Shown here piece after piece: positions 25,278-38,304 of a DNA stretch of 64,000 nt. The notes under the pieces are model-generated. The model was given only the letters and a program-made list of their open reading frames with translations, was not told the DNA's origin and made no database searches. The DNA is from Epiperipatus broadwayi. Taxonomy: Eukaryota > Onychophora > Udeonychophora > Euonychophora > Peripatidae. The position numbers were made by a program, and so were the translations under genes. Position 1 is the stretch's first letter. The number at the start of each line of letters is the position of its first letter. Where the stretch lies: NCBI GenBank assembly GCA_028023455.1, contig JAQFVV010013326.1, forward strand, positions 45,001-109,000. Direction: 5' to 3'.

Positions 25278-27600
25278 AATCCACTAGAATAAAAGTACAA
25301 AATTTTAAAAATGCCTATATAAAATTGAAGATTAATATCCTTTGCTATAGCCAGCTTACAAAATATTCCACCATCTTAAGTAGCAATACGTTAACCCATA
25401 GATCGCTAATTATATTACTTGTCATTTAAGGTAAAAATCAAAGCTTTTAATTGGCCAACTCATAAATTTAAGACAGTCAATTGTTAAAATATATTTATCT
25501 TTTAATATGATATTTACTTTAGTTTCGTTTGTAAAAAGTATATTAATAATTTGTCAGGTTATGAAAGTGAACAAAAGTGTTTTCAAAAATAAATTTCTAT
25601 TTCTTTATTGTAGAAAGATTTTGTAGCAGAAAATGCAAAGTGAAATATAGTAATCCAATTAAAAAGAGTTGCTGATGTAAATTGTTTTTTTTTTCACTTT
25701 TTCGTTATGGAAAAGTAAATATTTTTTTTGCTAAAATCTTAAATATTTTTACTAAAATCTTAAATGTTTTTCTGAAATAGTTATATTTTTAGCCTGTTTT
25801 ATCAAAATTGTTTATAATTCACCAAAATTACTCAAAAAAACATTCATTTATCATTTTCAAAATAAAACAAAATACGAATGTAACTCTTTACTTTTTGGCA
25901 GCCATTGCCTTTGCTGTCAAAATTTACACAGCCAATAAGTTTCAAGAGAAGGCAGAGCTTTGCTATTCTTTGACATATTTGGGCATTTATATTGATTTTT
26001 TACTTGTAAAATAATTCAAAAGAGGGCAGCATCTTACAGAACTTTTAAAAACCTAATCAATAACTGCCAAACGAATATCCTAGCATTAAAAATAATGGAA
26101 TTAGAGTGACATCAACTGTTGATGAGAGGTCTCATAAGAGGCAGGCTAAGAGTTAATATATATTGAAACAGAAACTCTGTTTCATGTGTGTATTCTAAGA
26201 TTCATTTTTCCCTCTCACCTAAAATAAGGCAGATTTATATGAAAGAAGTTGATCCTATTTTTTTTTTAAAAAATAAAGCAAAAAAGTTTAAAGTTGAATG
26301 AAAATTATTATTTTTTATAATTGAGAAAAAAAGATAAACCAACATTATTGATTTTATAATTTTAAATTATGATATAAATATGTCTCTAAGTATTTGTTTA
26401 AAGCTGGCATTTATTAAAATATATTTTTAATTTTTGAAACGATGTTGTTGTACAAGGTATAATATTCGCTTGAGGCAAAGTTATCAAATTGAAAAACATG
26501 CCTTAATCCTCATGATTCCTTATCTGTCCTGCTAAAAGTAGTGGCTCAATCCTTAAGAAGAGAAAAGCACTCAGGCTTAAATAAAAGCTGTGTAACAAAT
26601 CAGATATAGTGGGATTGCTGCTGAATCAATCCAGAGATCAGGGTATAAATAGTTGTTTGAAGTTCAGAGGAGATTTTAAAAGGAGTTAAAAAGTAAGAAA
26701 AATGAAAGAGTTAAAAAAGTTAAAATTTTTTAATCTAAGTGTTGCTTAACTGTTTACAGCCACACTGGTTATGATGAAAAAAGAAAGTCAAAATAAGGAA
26801 ATCATAAGGATGGAAGGCTAATTGTAATAGCTTCCTCTCTTTGTCCATAGCCATGAATCTCCAAGACTCACCTGAATGAACATCATGGAAAGTAAATAAT
26901 GTCATTCAACTCAAATAAACCAATCTCTTTTAGAAATGCAGCAGTAACCTGAAGTGAAGGAACAAACTGGATAAAATGAAGGTAACAATTTCATGAAATA
27001 TTCAATACTTATATGTGTTTATAAAAAATATCTTTCTTAAAATAAATTATGAATAATTATAGCTATGTGAATATACATTTTATTGGTGATAAATTATAAA
27101 TATGTAAATGTCTTAAATATCTATAATCAAAAGGCATTTTTAATAAGGTAAATCATAAATGATTAACTTTTTATATGCAGATAAATCTGAATTAGAATAA
27201 AATAAAAATGAGTACTTATAACTATTTATATTGCTAATATACTGTAACGATATATAAATATGTCGTTACATTAAATTGAAATAAAAACTTTTAAGTTCGA
27301 AAATAAAAATAAATGTATTAAAAAAAACAACTAAATGCTAAAATTAAAATGTTTGTTAAACGTATAACATATATATTATATTCGCACAGATGCAAAACTT
27401 TAAAAAAAAATTTTTATAAATAAAAAAAGTATTTGAATGTACTTTTTTGATAAAAAAATAAAAGATTTAAATATAGAAATATTTTAATAAAGAAATAATG
27501 TAAGTTAAAATAAAAACAGGTATTAATTAATTCCTGTAATCTGTAAATGGAAATGATTGTTTATTAATTATCCAAAAGCTGTGTAATTAAAAAGTCAGAT
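25278..27600. other. AT-rich non-coding sequence
   Basis: No gene recognised; reading frames such as 25,808-26,014 are short and lack any motif. An imperfect hairpin GTAACGA...TCGTTAC occurs at about 27,244-27,269. Confidence 0.6.
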
Positions 27601-27638
27601 GAAAAGTTAGATAAGAGAATAAAGAGAAATTAGCTTGA

Positions 27639-27729
27639 CCAATGGAAACGCCAAGCCTCAGCCCAGACCCGAGTGAAAAGGATGGATTAGTGATGTTTTC
27701 TTGGTTGAATCTGTGTGGATATTATAAAA
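27639..27729 (+). promoter_or_regulatory. Possible core promoter: CCAAT box and TATA box
   Basis: A CCAAT (27,639-27,643) lies about 80 bp upstream of TATAAAA (27,723-27,729), in a segment of mixed base composition unlike its surroundings. The spacing is right for an animal RNA polymerase II promoter, which would start transcription near 27,755. In AT-rich DNA a TATAAAA alone means little; the support comes from the combination with the downstream reading frame. Confidence 0.35.
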
Positions 27730-27841
27730 AGGAAAAATACAGTTTTCCTGACAGTTTTTTCCGGCTTGTTTTTGAGGGTCATGATAGGATGCACATATCA
27801 CACTCTCTATCTTTTAAAAATGAACTGAATGTGATACCAAA

Positions 27842-27934
27842 ATGAAACAGGTAATGCTACCTCCGGAACATCGGACCAGGTTTTCAAATAAAGACTCCGT
27901 GGAAATTTACATCAAGAGCAGTGATTCTTCTACT
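27842..27934 (+). CDS. Possible first coding exon of an unrecognised host gene
   Basis: An ATG with adenine at position -3 (27,842) opens 31 codons (beginning MKQVMLPPEHRTRF and ending IYIKSSDSST) that run exactly to a good splice-donor sequence ACT|GTAAGC at 27,935; beyond it the frame stops within a few codons. Composition and codon mix differ from the AT-rich flank. An alternative donor (CAG|GTAATG) sits a few bases after the ATG. Together with the CCAAT and TATA boxes upstream this looks like a first exon, but no domain is recognisable and no downstream exon could be identified in the following AT-rich sequence. A chance configuration or repeat fragment remains possible. Confidence 0.3.
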
Positions 27935-28509
27935 GTAAGCTATTGACATGAACTCTAAAATTTAAAAATAATTATGAACTTTTGTTCAAGCTTATGAACT
28001 TCTATCTGACGTTTAAGTTTAAAATCAATTGAAAATGTTTAAATTTATATGTTTTGCATTGATAAACATCATTTCCATTTTATTATTTTTTATTTGTATT
28101 AATACTTATCGTATAAATTATTTAAATGCATGAAATTTAAAGTTGGGTATAGATGTTGCATAGATTCATTAGTGGTTAATTATGTTGCTGTTTCATAGTC
28201 GATTGGAATATATAAGTAATCATGTCACTGTGGCATCTTATGATGAATGCTATTGGGTTTTTTTTGTATTCCCTATGCAATTGACATTATCGATGACTTT
28301 GTATTTTGATCAGTTATGTTTATTTTGGAATGTTTTTAACTGTGGAATATGTGCAGCCGATCTATACTCAACATTTTAAAACAAATTTTATAAAATTCAT
28401 CTGTGCGAACATAATAAATGTTAAATTTAAGTCAGGCGTGAATGGTTATATAGATTTGTAAAGTTATATATAGTTTAAGGGAGGGTAATCTTAGGTTATT
28501 CGTTTTGTA

Positions 28510-28575
28510 GTTGAATTAGCTCAATGGATTGGATATATTTGTGTAATTAGTAGATGTAATATGAGATCTGCTACA
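28510..28575 (+). other. tRNA-like A-box string
   Basis: TTAGCTCAATGG at about 28,518 fits a Pol III A box, but the B box and a foldable cloverleaf are not convincing. Probably a decayed tRNA-derived SINE; weak. Confidence 0.2.
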
Positions 28576-28652
28576 GGAAGGATTGCATATATATGCCACA
28601 TACCTTCTGTTTGCCTATGGATGGGTTTGTAAGTCGGCAAAGGACTGCAGTT

Positions 28653-28770
28653 CATTCCTATGGAGTTTTTTGTTTATTGTTCTACTCGCCAACAGATGTA
28701 GCATTCCTGTGGAGTTTTTTGTTTATTGTTCTCTTTAACTCTACTTACTGTTCAGATGTACATTCCTGAC
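28653..28770 (+). repeat. Short tandem duplication (about 50-bp unit)
   Basis: The unit CATTCCTATGGAGTTTTTTG... followed by CAGATGTA starts at 28,653, again at 28,702, and a partial third at 28,761. The copies differ by a few bases. Confidence 0.7.
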
Positions 28771-29239
28771 AGTATCATATTTTGTGTTGTTGTATTTTCA
28801 TGCTACATTGAATACATAAATGTATCAGATGGATTGGCATCGGTTTGACTGCAAACTTTTTGGCCTAAAGTGAAATAAGGGATAGAACTTTTTTTTTTTC
28901 AAATACAATCTATATAGTCTATTCATACTTGACTCACTATATAAATATTAAACTCATTATTGCAATCTAGTTAAATGTAAATTTAAAGATTAATATAAAA
29001 ATCAAAAATGTTAAACTTATTCCTCAAATTAGAATGATTTTATATGTGCATAAATAAATATTTTTGTGTTAATTTATGGCAGTGGCTTTTATTTTTTTAT
29101 ATTTAAGATATAAAGTTATATTTTATAATCTCTGCTGTTCCACTGAGCTAGTGACTTGGGCTAATGATCTGAATATTTAAATAAAGTGGAATCTTAACAG
29201 CGCGTATCTGCCTACTTTATAAACTTTTCTAGGCCCAAA

Positions 29240-29325
29240 TGCCTAGATGGCGCCCTGGTAGTGCATATATCGTAGATTGCGGTTAGATTCGATCTTCACT
29301 TTCATTTCCGATCATTACAATACAA
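29240..29325 (+). other. tRNA-like/SINE-like segment
   Basis: ATGGCGCCCTGGTAGTGC (A-box-like) is followed about 30 bp later by GGTTAGATTCGATC (B-box-like), then CATTACAATACAAATAAT at the end. GC content is higher than around it. Likely a tRNA-derived SINE or tRNA relic; no second copy was found in the window to confirm it. Confidence 0.3.
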
Positions 29326-30496
29326 ATAATTATACCTGAAAGAATTAGAAATGTTGAGCTATTACATATAACTATAACTAACTAAATTATAAGTGAAACT
29401 ACTGATAAACTTATGTGTAGAAATATACGTCTGCAGCTGACCAAATAACAAATATTCATGCTATATACTAGAATAATTAAATTAATATTATAAATGAAAC
29501 TGCTGATCAACTTATGTGTAGACATATACATCTCAGAATTAGTGTAATGGTCAGGCATTTTATCTGCAAGTTCTAAAACATTTATGTGATGTGTAAAATG
29601 CAAGTGACCCATTTTATGGCAAAGTGAATAGTGAAAGCCTGACCAAGGCAAAGCATCTGTATATGAAGCCTTGAATGTAAAATAATTTTTAATTAAATTT
29701 AGCATAAGCCAGTTTATCTAGTAGCTATATTCACCCAATCTCTCTTCATATGACTTATTTTTATTCACTTAAATAAAAAAATGCCTCAAAAATTTCTTTT
29801 GAGGATTTAAAAGTGTTAAAAAAATGATGCAGGTATTAAAAGTCCTCACTTTCCAAATGTTTCTGGACTATTTCAAAATGTGAAAAACACTTGATAAATT
29901 TATATTACTTAAAAATAACTAAACAATTTTTTATTATAAAATTCCCAACTTTGGATATTCCCTCATATATATAATTAGAAGATTTTCACAAGATTTTAAA
30001 TATAAATATTAACAATTATAGAAATATTTTCTTTGTATTCTATAATTAAATTTTAGCTATGATGTAACTAGGCAAAGTACTAATTCAAAACCAGTATTAA
30101 AACAAATCTGATATTAACATTTGCCTAAAGTACATCAGATATTAATAGTGTAATAAATATTAATGTTTGATCTATATCCTTTATATAAACTAAAATATTA
30201 ATATAAAATAATTTCTTTTTAATTTAATAATAGACTAGACAAATACTATTATTTGATGGTATGGTTACAGTTGACAATCATTGTTTTTAATTGATACTTT
30301 GCTGGAGTGCATTATAAATAAAAATTATCTATAAAATGATAAAAGAATACCTATTAAAATTATAAAAAACACACACACACATATATATATATTCTAATAA
30401 TTTTAATAATCCTGTTCATAAATAATGGATATTAAATATGTAGCACTAATGATATATAATAATATAAATGGAGAAGTAATCCTGAATTTGTACACC

Positions 30497-31162
30497 ATAA
30501 TAATAATTTACAAATCAGACTTACAAAAGTCATTTTAACAAACTTGCAAAAAAAAGTCTTCTTTTATATCAAAAATAATTTATTAATCAGTTTAAAAATG
30601 ACAACTTTTATCTAGCTTCCACATTATAATATAAATAATAAGTTAATTATTGATACTTGAAGGATTGAAATTTTATGTTAGTGGTAATATTTGTAAAGAT
30701 TTAATCAACCATGCCATAATTTCAAATAATAATTAGGTTGTAAATTCTAATAATTTTACAATTAAAATTATAAAAATTTACATTCTAATTGCCATTAAAA
30801 ACTTTAATCTCATTTGATGATGACTTTATACACTGTGTGACTTGATATAGTAGTAACATTGCAGAATCTGGTGCTTATATTACATGACCTGTAGTCCAGC
30901 TCTTTCACTTTCAGTGGTTGAATATTTATAAATTCTTTTAGCAATAAAGCATTTTATTATTGTTATTCATTAAGACTTATTATGAAGATTACTTCTAATA
31001 AAGTTTCATCTCTTTGAATGCCATTGATTTATTATCCATTTACTAGCATGAAAGGTGAAATACTCCAGTTAATATCTGCCTAATATATTAATATTTAAAA
31101 AGGCATTTTTTGCAAGTTTGTTAAAATGATTTGCATAAGTTTGACTTGTAATTTATTATTAT
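30497..31162. repeat. Element with about 65-bp inverted ends
   Basis: The left end at 30,497-30,562 and the reverse complement of 31,097-31,162 share CATTTTAACAAACTTGCAAAAAA and flanking positions (AATTTACAA.TCA.ACTTA..CAAA). The 530-bp interior is AT-rich without a reading frame. A non-autonomous DNA transposon is the simplest reading. Confidence 0.5.
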
Positions 31163-34100
31163 AGTCTATTTATTTAGAAGTTACTCTATGAATTTTATAT
31201 GTATACAATCTCCGTCTTGACCAACAAAATCAAATGCTATTTAAAACATTTCAAAATCTCCACTTTATTAGATTGTAAAGCTAACACAAAATGACCTTTT
31301 GTGTTTGGCTAATGAATCTAATAAAATGGGATTGCAAAAATGTTTTTCAACATCATTTTTTATTTCATTGGTCAAGATCAAAGATATTAAGAAAATTAAT
31401 GCTTTATTATCAATGCAGCCAGTGAAATTTTTAAACAGGGATGCTTTATTACAATATAGCCACCAAAAAGTAAGCAATAACAGCAAAATAAAACATTTCT
31501 AATGTTGCAACTACATACACCTTTTATAGGGAGAAGATAGACCTTTACTTTTTATATCAATTTTCTATATAATACCAATTAGGAAAATGTATTTTTTTTA
31601 TATATTCAACACTAACCTTTATCATGATAAATAATTAAAATAATATTTCCTTCATTATTTTGTTATATTTTAATTTATAAATGTTAATTACAATAAAAAT
31701 CTGAATATTTTATTGCTAATCTTAAATAAGAACAATAAAATTTATTGCTCTGAAGAAAAACCAGAATAGATAAACATTCATCCTCAAATGGTGCTACTTA
31801 TGCATGTTGATAAAAGCAAACGAATCTCACAGAACTAGTTATATTTCACCAAATATGAAGCCTTTGAATAGAATCTTAAGTATTGCTTTTTTTTTTAAAA
31901 AAAAAAAACGGTTTAATTATTTGTATTTGTATTATATTATGCAAAATATTGAATGATTGTTATATTATTTATATTTTCAAACGCAAATTTAATAATTTAT
32001 TTTTGGAATGTTTATTTTTTGGAATTTTGAAGTAGTTGCTTTATATGCATAAGTACAGAATGCTTAATGTCAGAAGAAAGTGAGAGAGGAGTATAGGAAG
32101 GCGCGAAAGTTGTTGATAGACTTTTTTTATTGCATAGAATGTTCTAAAATTTAAGAAAATTTAATTTGGAGAGAAGTATAGCTTCATTTACATACAGAGA
32201 TAGTTATATATTTATATGCATGGCAACGTATGTGTGTGTATGGAGTTTAATACTTAAAATTTGAAACTTTAGGAATAAAAAAAATCATATCAGTTAAAGA
32301 TTAGGCATAGTTTTAAAGAAATTAATTATTATTGTTTAGTGAAATTTATTGTTCATTTTGATTTAATAAGATTATTTTTTCTTATAAAAAATATCATAAT
32401 AATAAAACAATAATACATTAATTGAATAAGATGATGAAAATAGTTCAATTATAAGAGGTTACAAAGAAGTCTTACAGATGTAAATATATTAAATTTATTA
32501 AACGTAAACAGATAATATTGTAATAACTTGAAAGCTAAAGTCTTACTTAAATATTTTGCAATAAGGCGGCATTTTTCTTGAATTTGATCGTCTGATTTTA
32601 ATTTGCTTGGTGAATGGAAGAAAGAAGCTATTGCTTTTGATTTCAGTAGCTGTATTCTGTTTTTTTTTTTTTTACTTTTGTTTCCGTAATTATTGTTTTA
32701 AAATAAAACAGAGAAAAAATACACATTTGCAACTCCTTCAGGAAATAAATTTGAAGCTAAAAAAAAAAAAAAATCAACATGTAAATGGAGATTTGTTATT
32801 GTTATTGAAAAATCGAATATTATCCTAGGCTCCTTCTCTATCACGAATAATGTGAAGCAGTGAAAGTGGTTAGATCTATCTAAAATTCCCTTCGTATAAA
32901 AAGAGGGAAAAATGCTTTAGATATACGTTGTGCAAACTAAACCTTCCCAAGAATTAAGGATTATATACCGGTATTCATTAAATAAATTAAACTGAAAGAT
33001 TTTTCTTGTCTGCCATAAAAGAAAGAAATGTAAACAAAAAGGGGAAAAACTGTAAGTTAATTCTTTGTTTTATTTTATACACAACGTCATCTATTATTTA
33101 GTTTAACAAAAATAAAAAATTATCAGTTGAATTATAATTAGTATAATATTTTATTATCGTAATAGTATATTAAAAGTTAAAAATATACAAGATTTATCAT
33201 TGTAATCAATGAATTTTACTATCGCGAGGTTAGATTGTATGGTATATTTAATGTAGTCGGATAAATGATTTCCTAAATAGCTGGTTATTATAATAGATAA
33301 TAATACCAAAAAAAAAAAATCTTGCAATTTATATTAATTGTTTATTCTTTGTGAACATATCGTAAAGGTCAATTTTGAGCTATAAAATGAATGTTGGCTT
33401 TCAAACTAAGTAAAACTGATGGTATGTGTGAAGATGGAAGTTATAGAGGTAAAAATACATTTGCCGATTTATATGAAATACGTGCCTTTGGAAGTGATGT
33501 AAATATTTATATATAGTATATAATTAGGATATGGACTTATTTATAAAAGGGTAACATACAAATTGAGAAGGTATTAAATAAAGAGTAATAGTTATATAAA
33601 AAAAATCTTAATGACTATTTTTGTATTGCTAATGTAATTAATATAGTATAAGAATATCTTGTTGATTACCTTTCGATTAATCTTAACATTAAAGAGAAAA
33701 GTAGCATGTGATCTGGTAATGAGTTAGTTTTTATATAAATATCCATTTAGTGTTTAAAAAGAGAGGAACTTATATATGTAGTTGTATTATCCACATCTTT
33801 TAATAATGTGTGTCAAATAGTATTCAAATATACAGATAGACTAACCATACCTGCTAATAACTTATGATGATGTAGGTTTATATTTATTTCCTCACTTTTT
33901 TATGAAATGGCTGTTTTTAAATTTAAATGAATATGCAAATTTATATACAATTGAGAAGTTTATATTATTTTGGTTATTAGTATATGCCCCTTGTGAGGTT
34001 AGTTATTGATGATATATTGATGGTATTCAATTTTATATTTCATTAATAGCTAGAGATTTGTATATTTGTGGAAATATTAGTAAAATGGTCATGATTAAGT

Positions 34101-34539
34101 AGATATAGTTAAACAACATTTTGATACTGAATATTGAATGATGAAGAAATAATGCTTCCAAAAATATAATATTTTAATTTATGAACATATCCATACTTCA
34201 TATAGCAAAATTATAAGAGTTACTTTAAATAATTAAGAATATTCTTAATATTATCATATCAATTTAGCAATATAATGTTGACGTTACCTATTAATATATT
34301 TATTTTTATCTTGCAGTTGGTTTTCATTGATATTTTATTCTTTCAAGGTCAGAGAATCATGAACTCCTAGCCTATGCCAGGCACAAAAGAATTTCTCAGG
34401 ATAATGGTGACAAATAATTTAAGCTAGTTATAATAAGTCCAAAATTTAAACATTTTCAATATTGAATATCTTTTCCGCTCTTATTAGAAAAAAAAAATCA
34501 TAAGTATGTGGTAAAAGAATACGTTATATTTAGATTTGA

Positions 34540-34665
34540 CCATTACAATATATATATATATATATAACAATAAAAATAATAAATATAATGGTAATTAACT
34601 ATTGTACACAGTCTTTTCAATCTGCAGAAGTACTTTCAGTTAATTCCTTAATCATCCTTAACTGC
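34540..34665 (-). repeat. Dispersed repeat shared with 54.1 kb
   Basis: On the minus strand, GGATTAAGGAATTAACTG.AAGTA.TT.TGC.GATTGAAA and then AATTACCATTATATTTATT are shared with 54,085-54,190. At 54 kb the block follows a PLE-B coding end, so this is probably a PLE-B terminal fragment. A weaker relative lies at 61,455-61,540 (minus strand). Confidence 0.55.
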
Positions 34666-35646
34666 TATTAAACTCAATATACATATTGTTGCACACCTAC
34701 ATTCCTATTTCTTGTATATGAAAGAATCCTCAAATAATATTACAATTATCAAATATAGATTTTTGTTATATAATTTAACATAAATAAAAAACAAAAACTT
34801 TGGCAGACTTTATATTTTAATTAAATTAATGACATTCATCATTATTGTCTAAATAATATTTAATCGTAATATGAATATCACACAATCTAAATTACTTCTC
34901 AAAATTTTATTCATTTTGTCATGCACATTCTTTGAAATAAATATAAAGATTTATAAAAGTGAAGAAATTCAATAAATGAGGGGACCAGTATGGTACAAAT
35001 ACTATATTCAATTTTCCTTTTAATTTCTATTTTACTTACTGTATAGAGCCACTGAAACCATACTGGAAGATTCAGCATAATTTACATGGACATACATTTT
35101 AAGACATAAATAGCAGAGCATATGTTTTCATAAAGTAATCTAAAAATAAATACATAAAGAATCGAAGATAGAGTACTTTTACAACATTTATCCTTTTAAA
35201 CAAAATTGTTTTTTTTTTTTTTTTAACATTTGTAAAATAATTTAAAAATGAAATACTTTCAGAAATCGGAACATTTAATGTTAGTTTATAATTTAAAAAT
35301 AAAACATTTCCACCTTATTATTAAGTAGTTGTTTTGCTTTAGTTTGTACAACATAATCAAATAATAAATATATTTGTACTTGTGTAGTTGGAAAATTAAA
35401 AAAAAATTATTTAAAAAATGAACATTTAACATGTGTAACTCATCATTTAAAAAATAAAACACCCCACCCCCTCCTTCTCGTAACAATAATTAGATATTCA
35501 CCATCAAAAGCAATATTTTAATAAGGTGACACGAGTGTACTGATGATGCAAATATTTTAAATTGTGTGCAAATAAAGTTTTAATTAAATTATATCTATTG
35601 CACTGACAGTATTATTCCCCCCCCCCCCAGAATGATTACTCTAGAC

Positions 35647-38296
35647 AAGAGTTCCCAAATTGATGGATGTCGACCTCCTGAGGTTGATTTGAAGTTTCTA
35701 GAAGTCGATTTTCAATAAAACAAATTTGAAGAACAAAGACAGCAAAAATAGAACCCCTTACTACTGCTATTTAGTTGTTACTTCAAAATAGCTATGATTC
35801 CAATACATACCTAATTAAGAAATAAAATAATTCAAAAAACACTTTTTTGATAAAAACACATTACATACCAAACTTGCAAACCCGAAAAAATAAAATGTGC
35901 CATTAAAAGAGTTACATGTAAGAATGCATGAAAATACATGTAGCACAAACATGTCTGTGTATTTTCTTATTGAATGTATCAAAGCAAGTATGGACATGAA
36001 AAAAAAAAACATTGCATATCTGGTCTTGCTTGCAGTGAGACGAAGTGATATTCAATATTAGCAGAATCTATCAGACTTTTACACCATGCTTTTATAAAAC
36101 ACTATAAATTGGTTCATTTGATGTGATATGTACATATTTGTGATTTGAACTTTGAATATAATTATTTATTGATGAGGAGTACTATGAAAAAGAAAACAGA
36201 GGACACAGTTTATTTATATGAGTTGAACAAAAATCTTCTGTTTCAAGTAAGTACATACTTTATTGTTTTTTTAATCACAGGGGCTGTAAAAATTGTTTGT
36301 TAATAATAGTTTTTTTTTTATTTCTTATGAGAATAATATGACTGAATTGAAAACAAAATGCAGACAGTAGAGCTTGGACTATTTGAAGTTAGGATTTGTC
36401 CCATCATTATCAACCAAACATTTACCAATGTGCCTCATATGTAAAAAAAAGTCTTTAGCAATGATGTTATGAAACCATCAAAACTAGAAGATCACTTGAA
36501 CAGAATTTACCCTGACAAAAGAGAAAAAGATTTGTTATAATTTCAATCACTTAAAGATAAAATTCTGGAAAGAACTATGATAGATAATATATTTGTTTCA
36601 CCAAAAAAACCAAAATGTTGATGGATTAAGGGTATGGTACAGCATATCTCAACTCATCACAAAGTCTGGTGAGCAGCACACCATACAGAAGAAACTGACT
36701 CTTAGGCCATGGTGGAGGTATTGAGCACTGTACTCCACAATCACTTTTTCTCTGAAAAATAGCTACATTAAATTAAAAATTGATTCACATCTGGTAGCAG
36801 AAACTGTTGCAAGAAATGGAGCACCAGCTATTATCAGTCATTATTGTAGTTTCATAAGTTACCTGAAACAAATGCACACCTGAAGTGCTTGCAGTTCACT
36901 GAGTAATCCACAGGCAACACTTAGTATCCAAGAACCATAGTGACAAATTTTATCAATCATTTCAGTTTATTATAACAGCTATCAACAAAATTTGAAGTAA
37001 TGCTGTGAACACTAGACTGTTGACATAATTATGTGAGGCAAGCAATGAAGATTTCTATCAATTTGATATTCATACCTAAATCCACAGGCTTTCAAGAGGT
37101 TTATGTTTGGTGAGATTTTTTGCACTTTTTCAATCTGTTTTAAAGTTTTTTGAAGATGAAAATTCCATTTGAAAAAAAAAAATTACTTAAAAGTAAAACA
37201 GATATTGCTTATTTAACCAACTTATTTGGTAAATTTAATGATCTTCATTTAGAACTGCAAGGAGGCAATTTGTATCTCATCAAAGAAAAATTAATCATAT
37301 TGGATTTTGTTGCCAGATTAATGTTTTTTAAGCAAAATATTTCCCAGTTCCTCAACTTATTTAAGATAGGCACAATCCAAAAAGAAAACATATTGCTATA
37401 TGCCAACTACTTGGAGGCTTTTCACTTAGATTTCAAAACTAGGTTCAAAGATATTCTATCATTCAAAATACTGGACTAGATAATAAACCCATATACTACT
37501 AGTGCAGAACCACATGTAATTTTACAGATAATAATTAGCACAAATGAGGATCTCAAGATACAATAAAAACAGGATTATCAAAAGTTTTGACTGCAACAAG
37601 ATATTCCACTTCTGTACCCAGCTCTATGGACTGTTGTACAAAAGTATTTGCTGGCATTTCCATTGTCATATCTGGTAGAAAGAGGCTTCAGTGTAATTTT
37701 AAACCTGATTCAAAATAGACATTGATTGCATATCACTAAACATGGAGATTTAAGAATGCAACTCATTAATTTAAAACCAGACATAGATAAATTGTTGGCA
37801 GATCATCAGGTTGCACCTATTTCATTAAATTCAGTTTTGCAAGATAATTTATTTGGTATTTATAATTTTGATTAAAAATTTTTGTTGTAAATTTTGTTAA
37901 TGTTTAATTCTATCTGAATATGTTGATTTTTTATTTCATTTTTATGTTTACTAAAGTGATTTCAATATTGTATTTATTTTGAATTTACATATTTATTTCA
38001 TAAATGTCAAAAATTAAAAAAAAAATTCTGCTTGTATTTTTTTGATTTAATTTTCATTAGTGCACGTTTCGATATTAAATGTTTCAAAAGATAATGCCAT
38101 ATTCCATAGTCCTATTTTTTTTTTTCAATCATTAATTACAAGTAATAAAAATGAAAAGTTTGATATCAAATAAATTATTTAATATCGAGTACTGTGCAAC
38201 ATCAATTTGAATAAATAAAGTAAATGACTAGGGGATCGATGGTATTAAAAGTTTTTGATAGAGGGGTTTGCAGCCAAAAAATGTTTAGGAACTCTG
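35647..38296 (+). mobile_element. hAT DNA transposon with BED finger (decayed, 2.65 kb)
   Basis: The terminal inverted repeats are AAGAGTTCCCAAA at the left (35,647) and the reverse complement CAGAGTTCCTAAAC at the right (to 38,296). Eight flanking bases on each side (CTCTAGAC at 35,639-35,646 and CTCTAAAA at 38,297-38,304) match at six positions, as expected for an 8-bp hAT target duplication after mutation. Subterminal sequence near the left end (GTCGACCTCCTGAGGTTGA) resembles the palindromic tracts of ZBED-type hAT elements. The interior encodes the broken transposase described separately. Confidence 0.75.
36380..37875 (+). pseudogene. hAT transposase of the ZBED5/SCAND3-like type (broken)
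   Basis: The start has a BED zinc-finger remnant: YLKLGFVPS, MCLICKK, then VMKPSKLEDHLNRIYP after a frameshift in an A-run; the last histidine of the C2H2-type BED motif is tyrosine. The middle is heavily mutated. The frame 37,150-37,479 holds the YLTNLFGKFNDLHLELQG segment typical of ZBED5/SCAND3-type transposases. The C-terminal dimerisation region with SYLVERGFSVILNLIQNRH (a stop follows) and DLRMQLINLKPDIDKLL is at about 37,660-37,810, ending at TAA 37,873-37,875. The family proteins cut and paste hAT elements or, when domesticated, act as DNA-binding host proteins; the many stops here exclude either. Confidence 0.82.
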
Positions 38297-38304
38297 CTCT
38301 AAAA

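Larger units (their letters stand above)
28771..35646. other. AT-rich desert with minor repeats
   Basis: Apart from the tRNA-like segment at 29.24 kb and the inverted-repeat element at 30.5-31.16 kb, no gene or element is recognised. Short frames at 29,382-29,705, 31,268-31,502, 32,607-32,828 and 35,286-35,486 are low-complexity and lack motifs. A stretch at about 34,540-34,665 is a minus-strand relative of the sequence following the PLE-B fragment at 54.1 kb. Confidence 0.6.
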
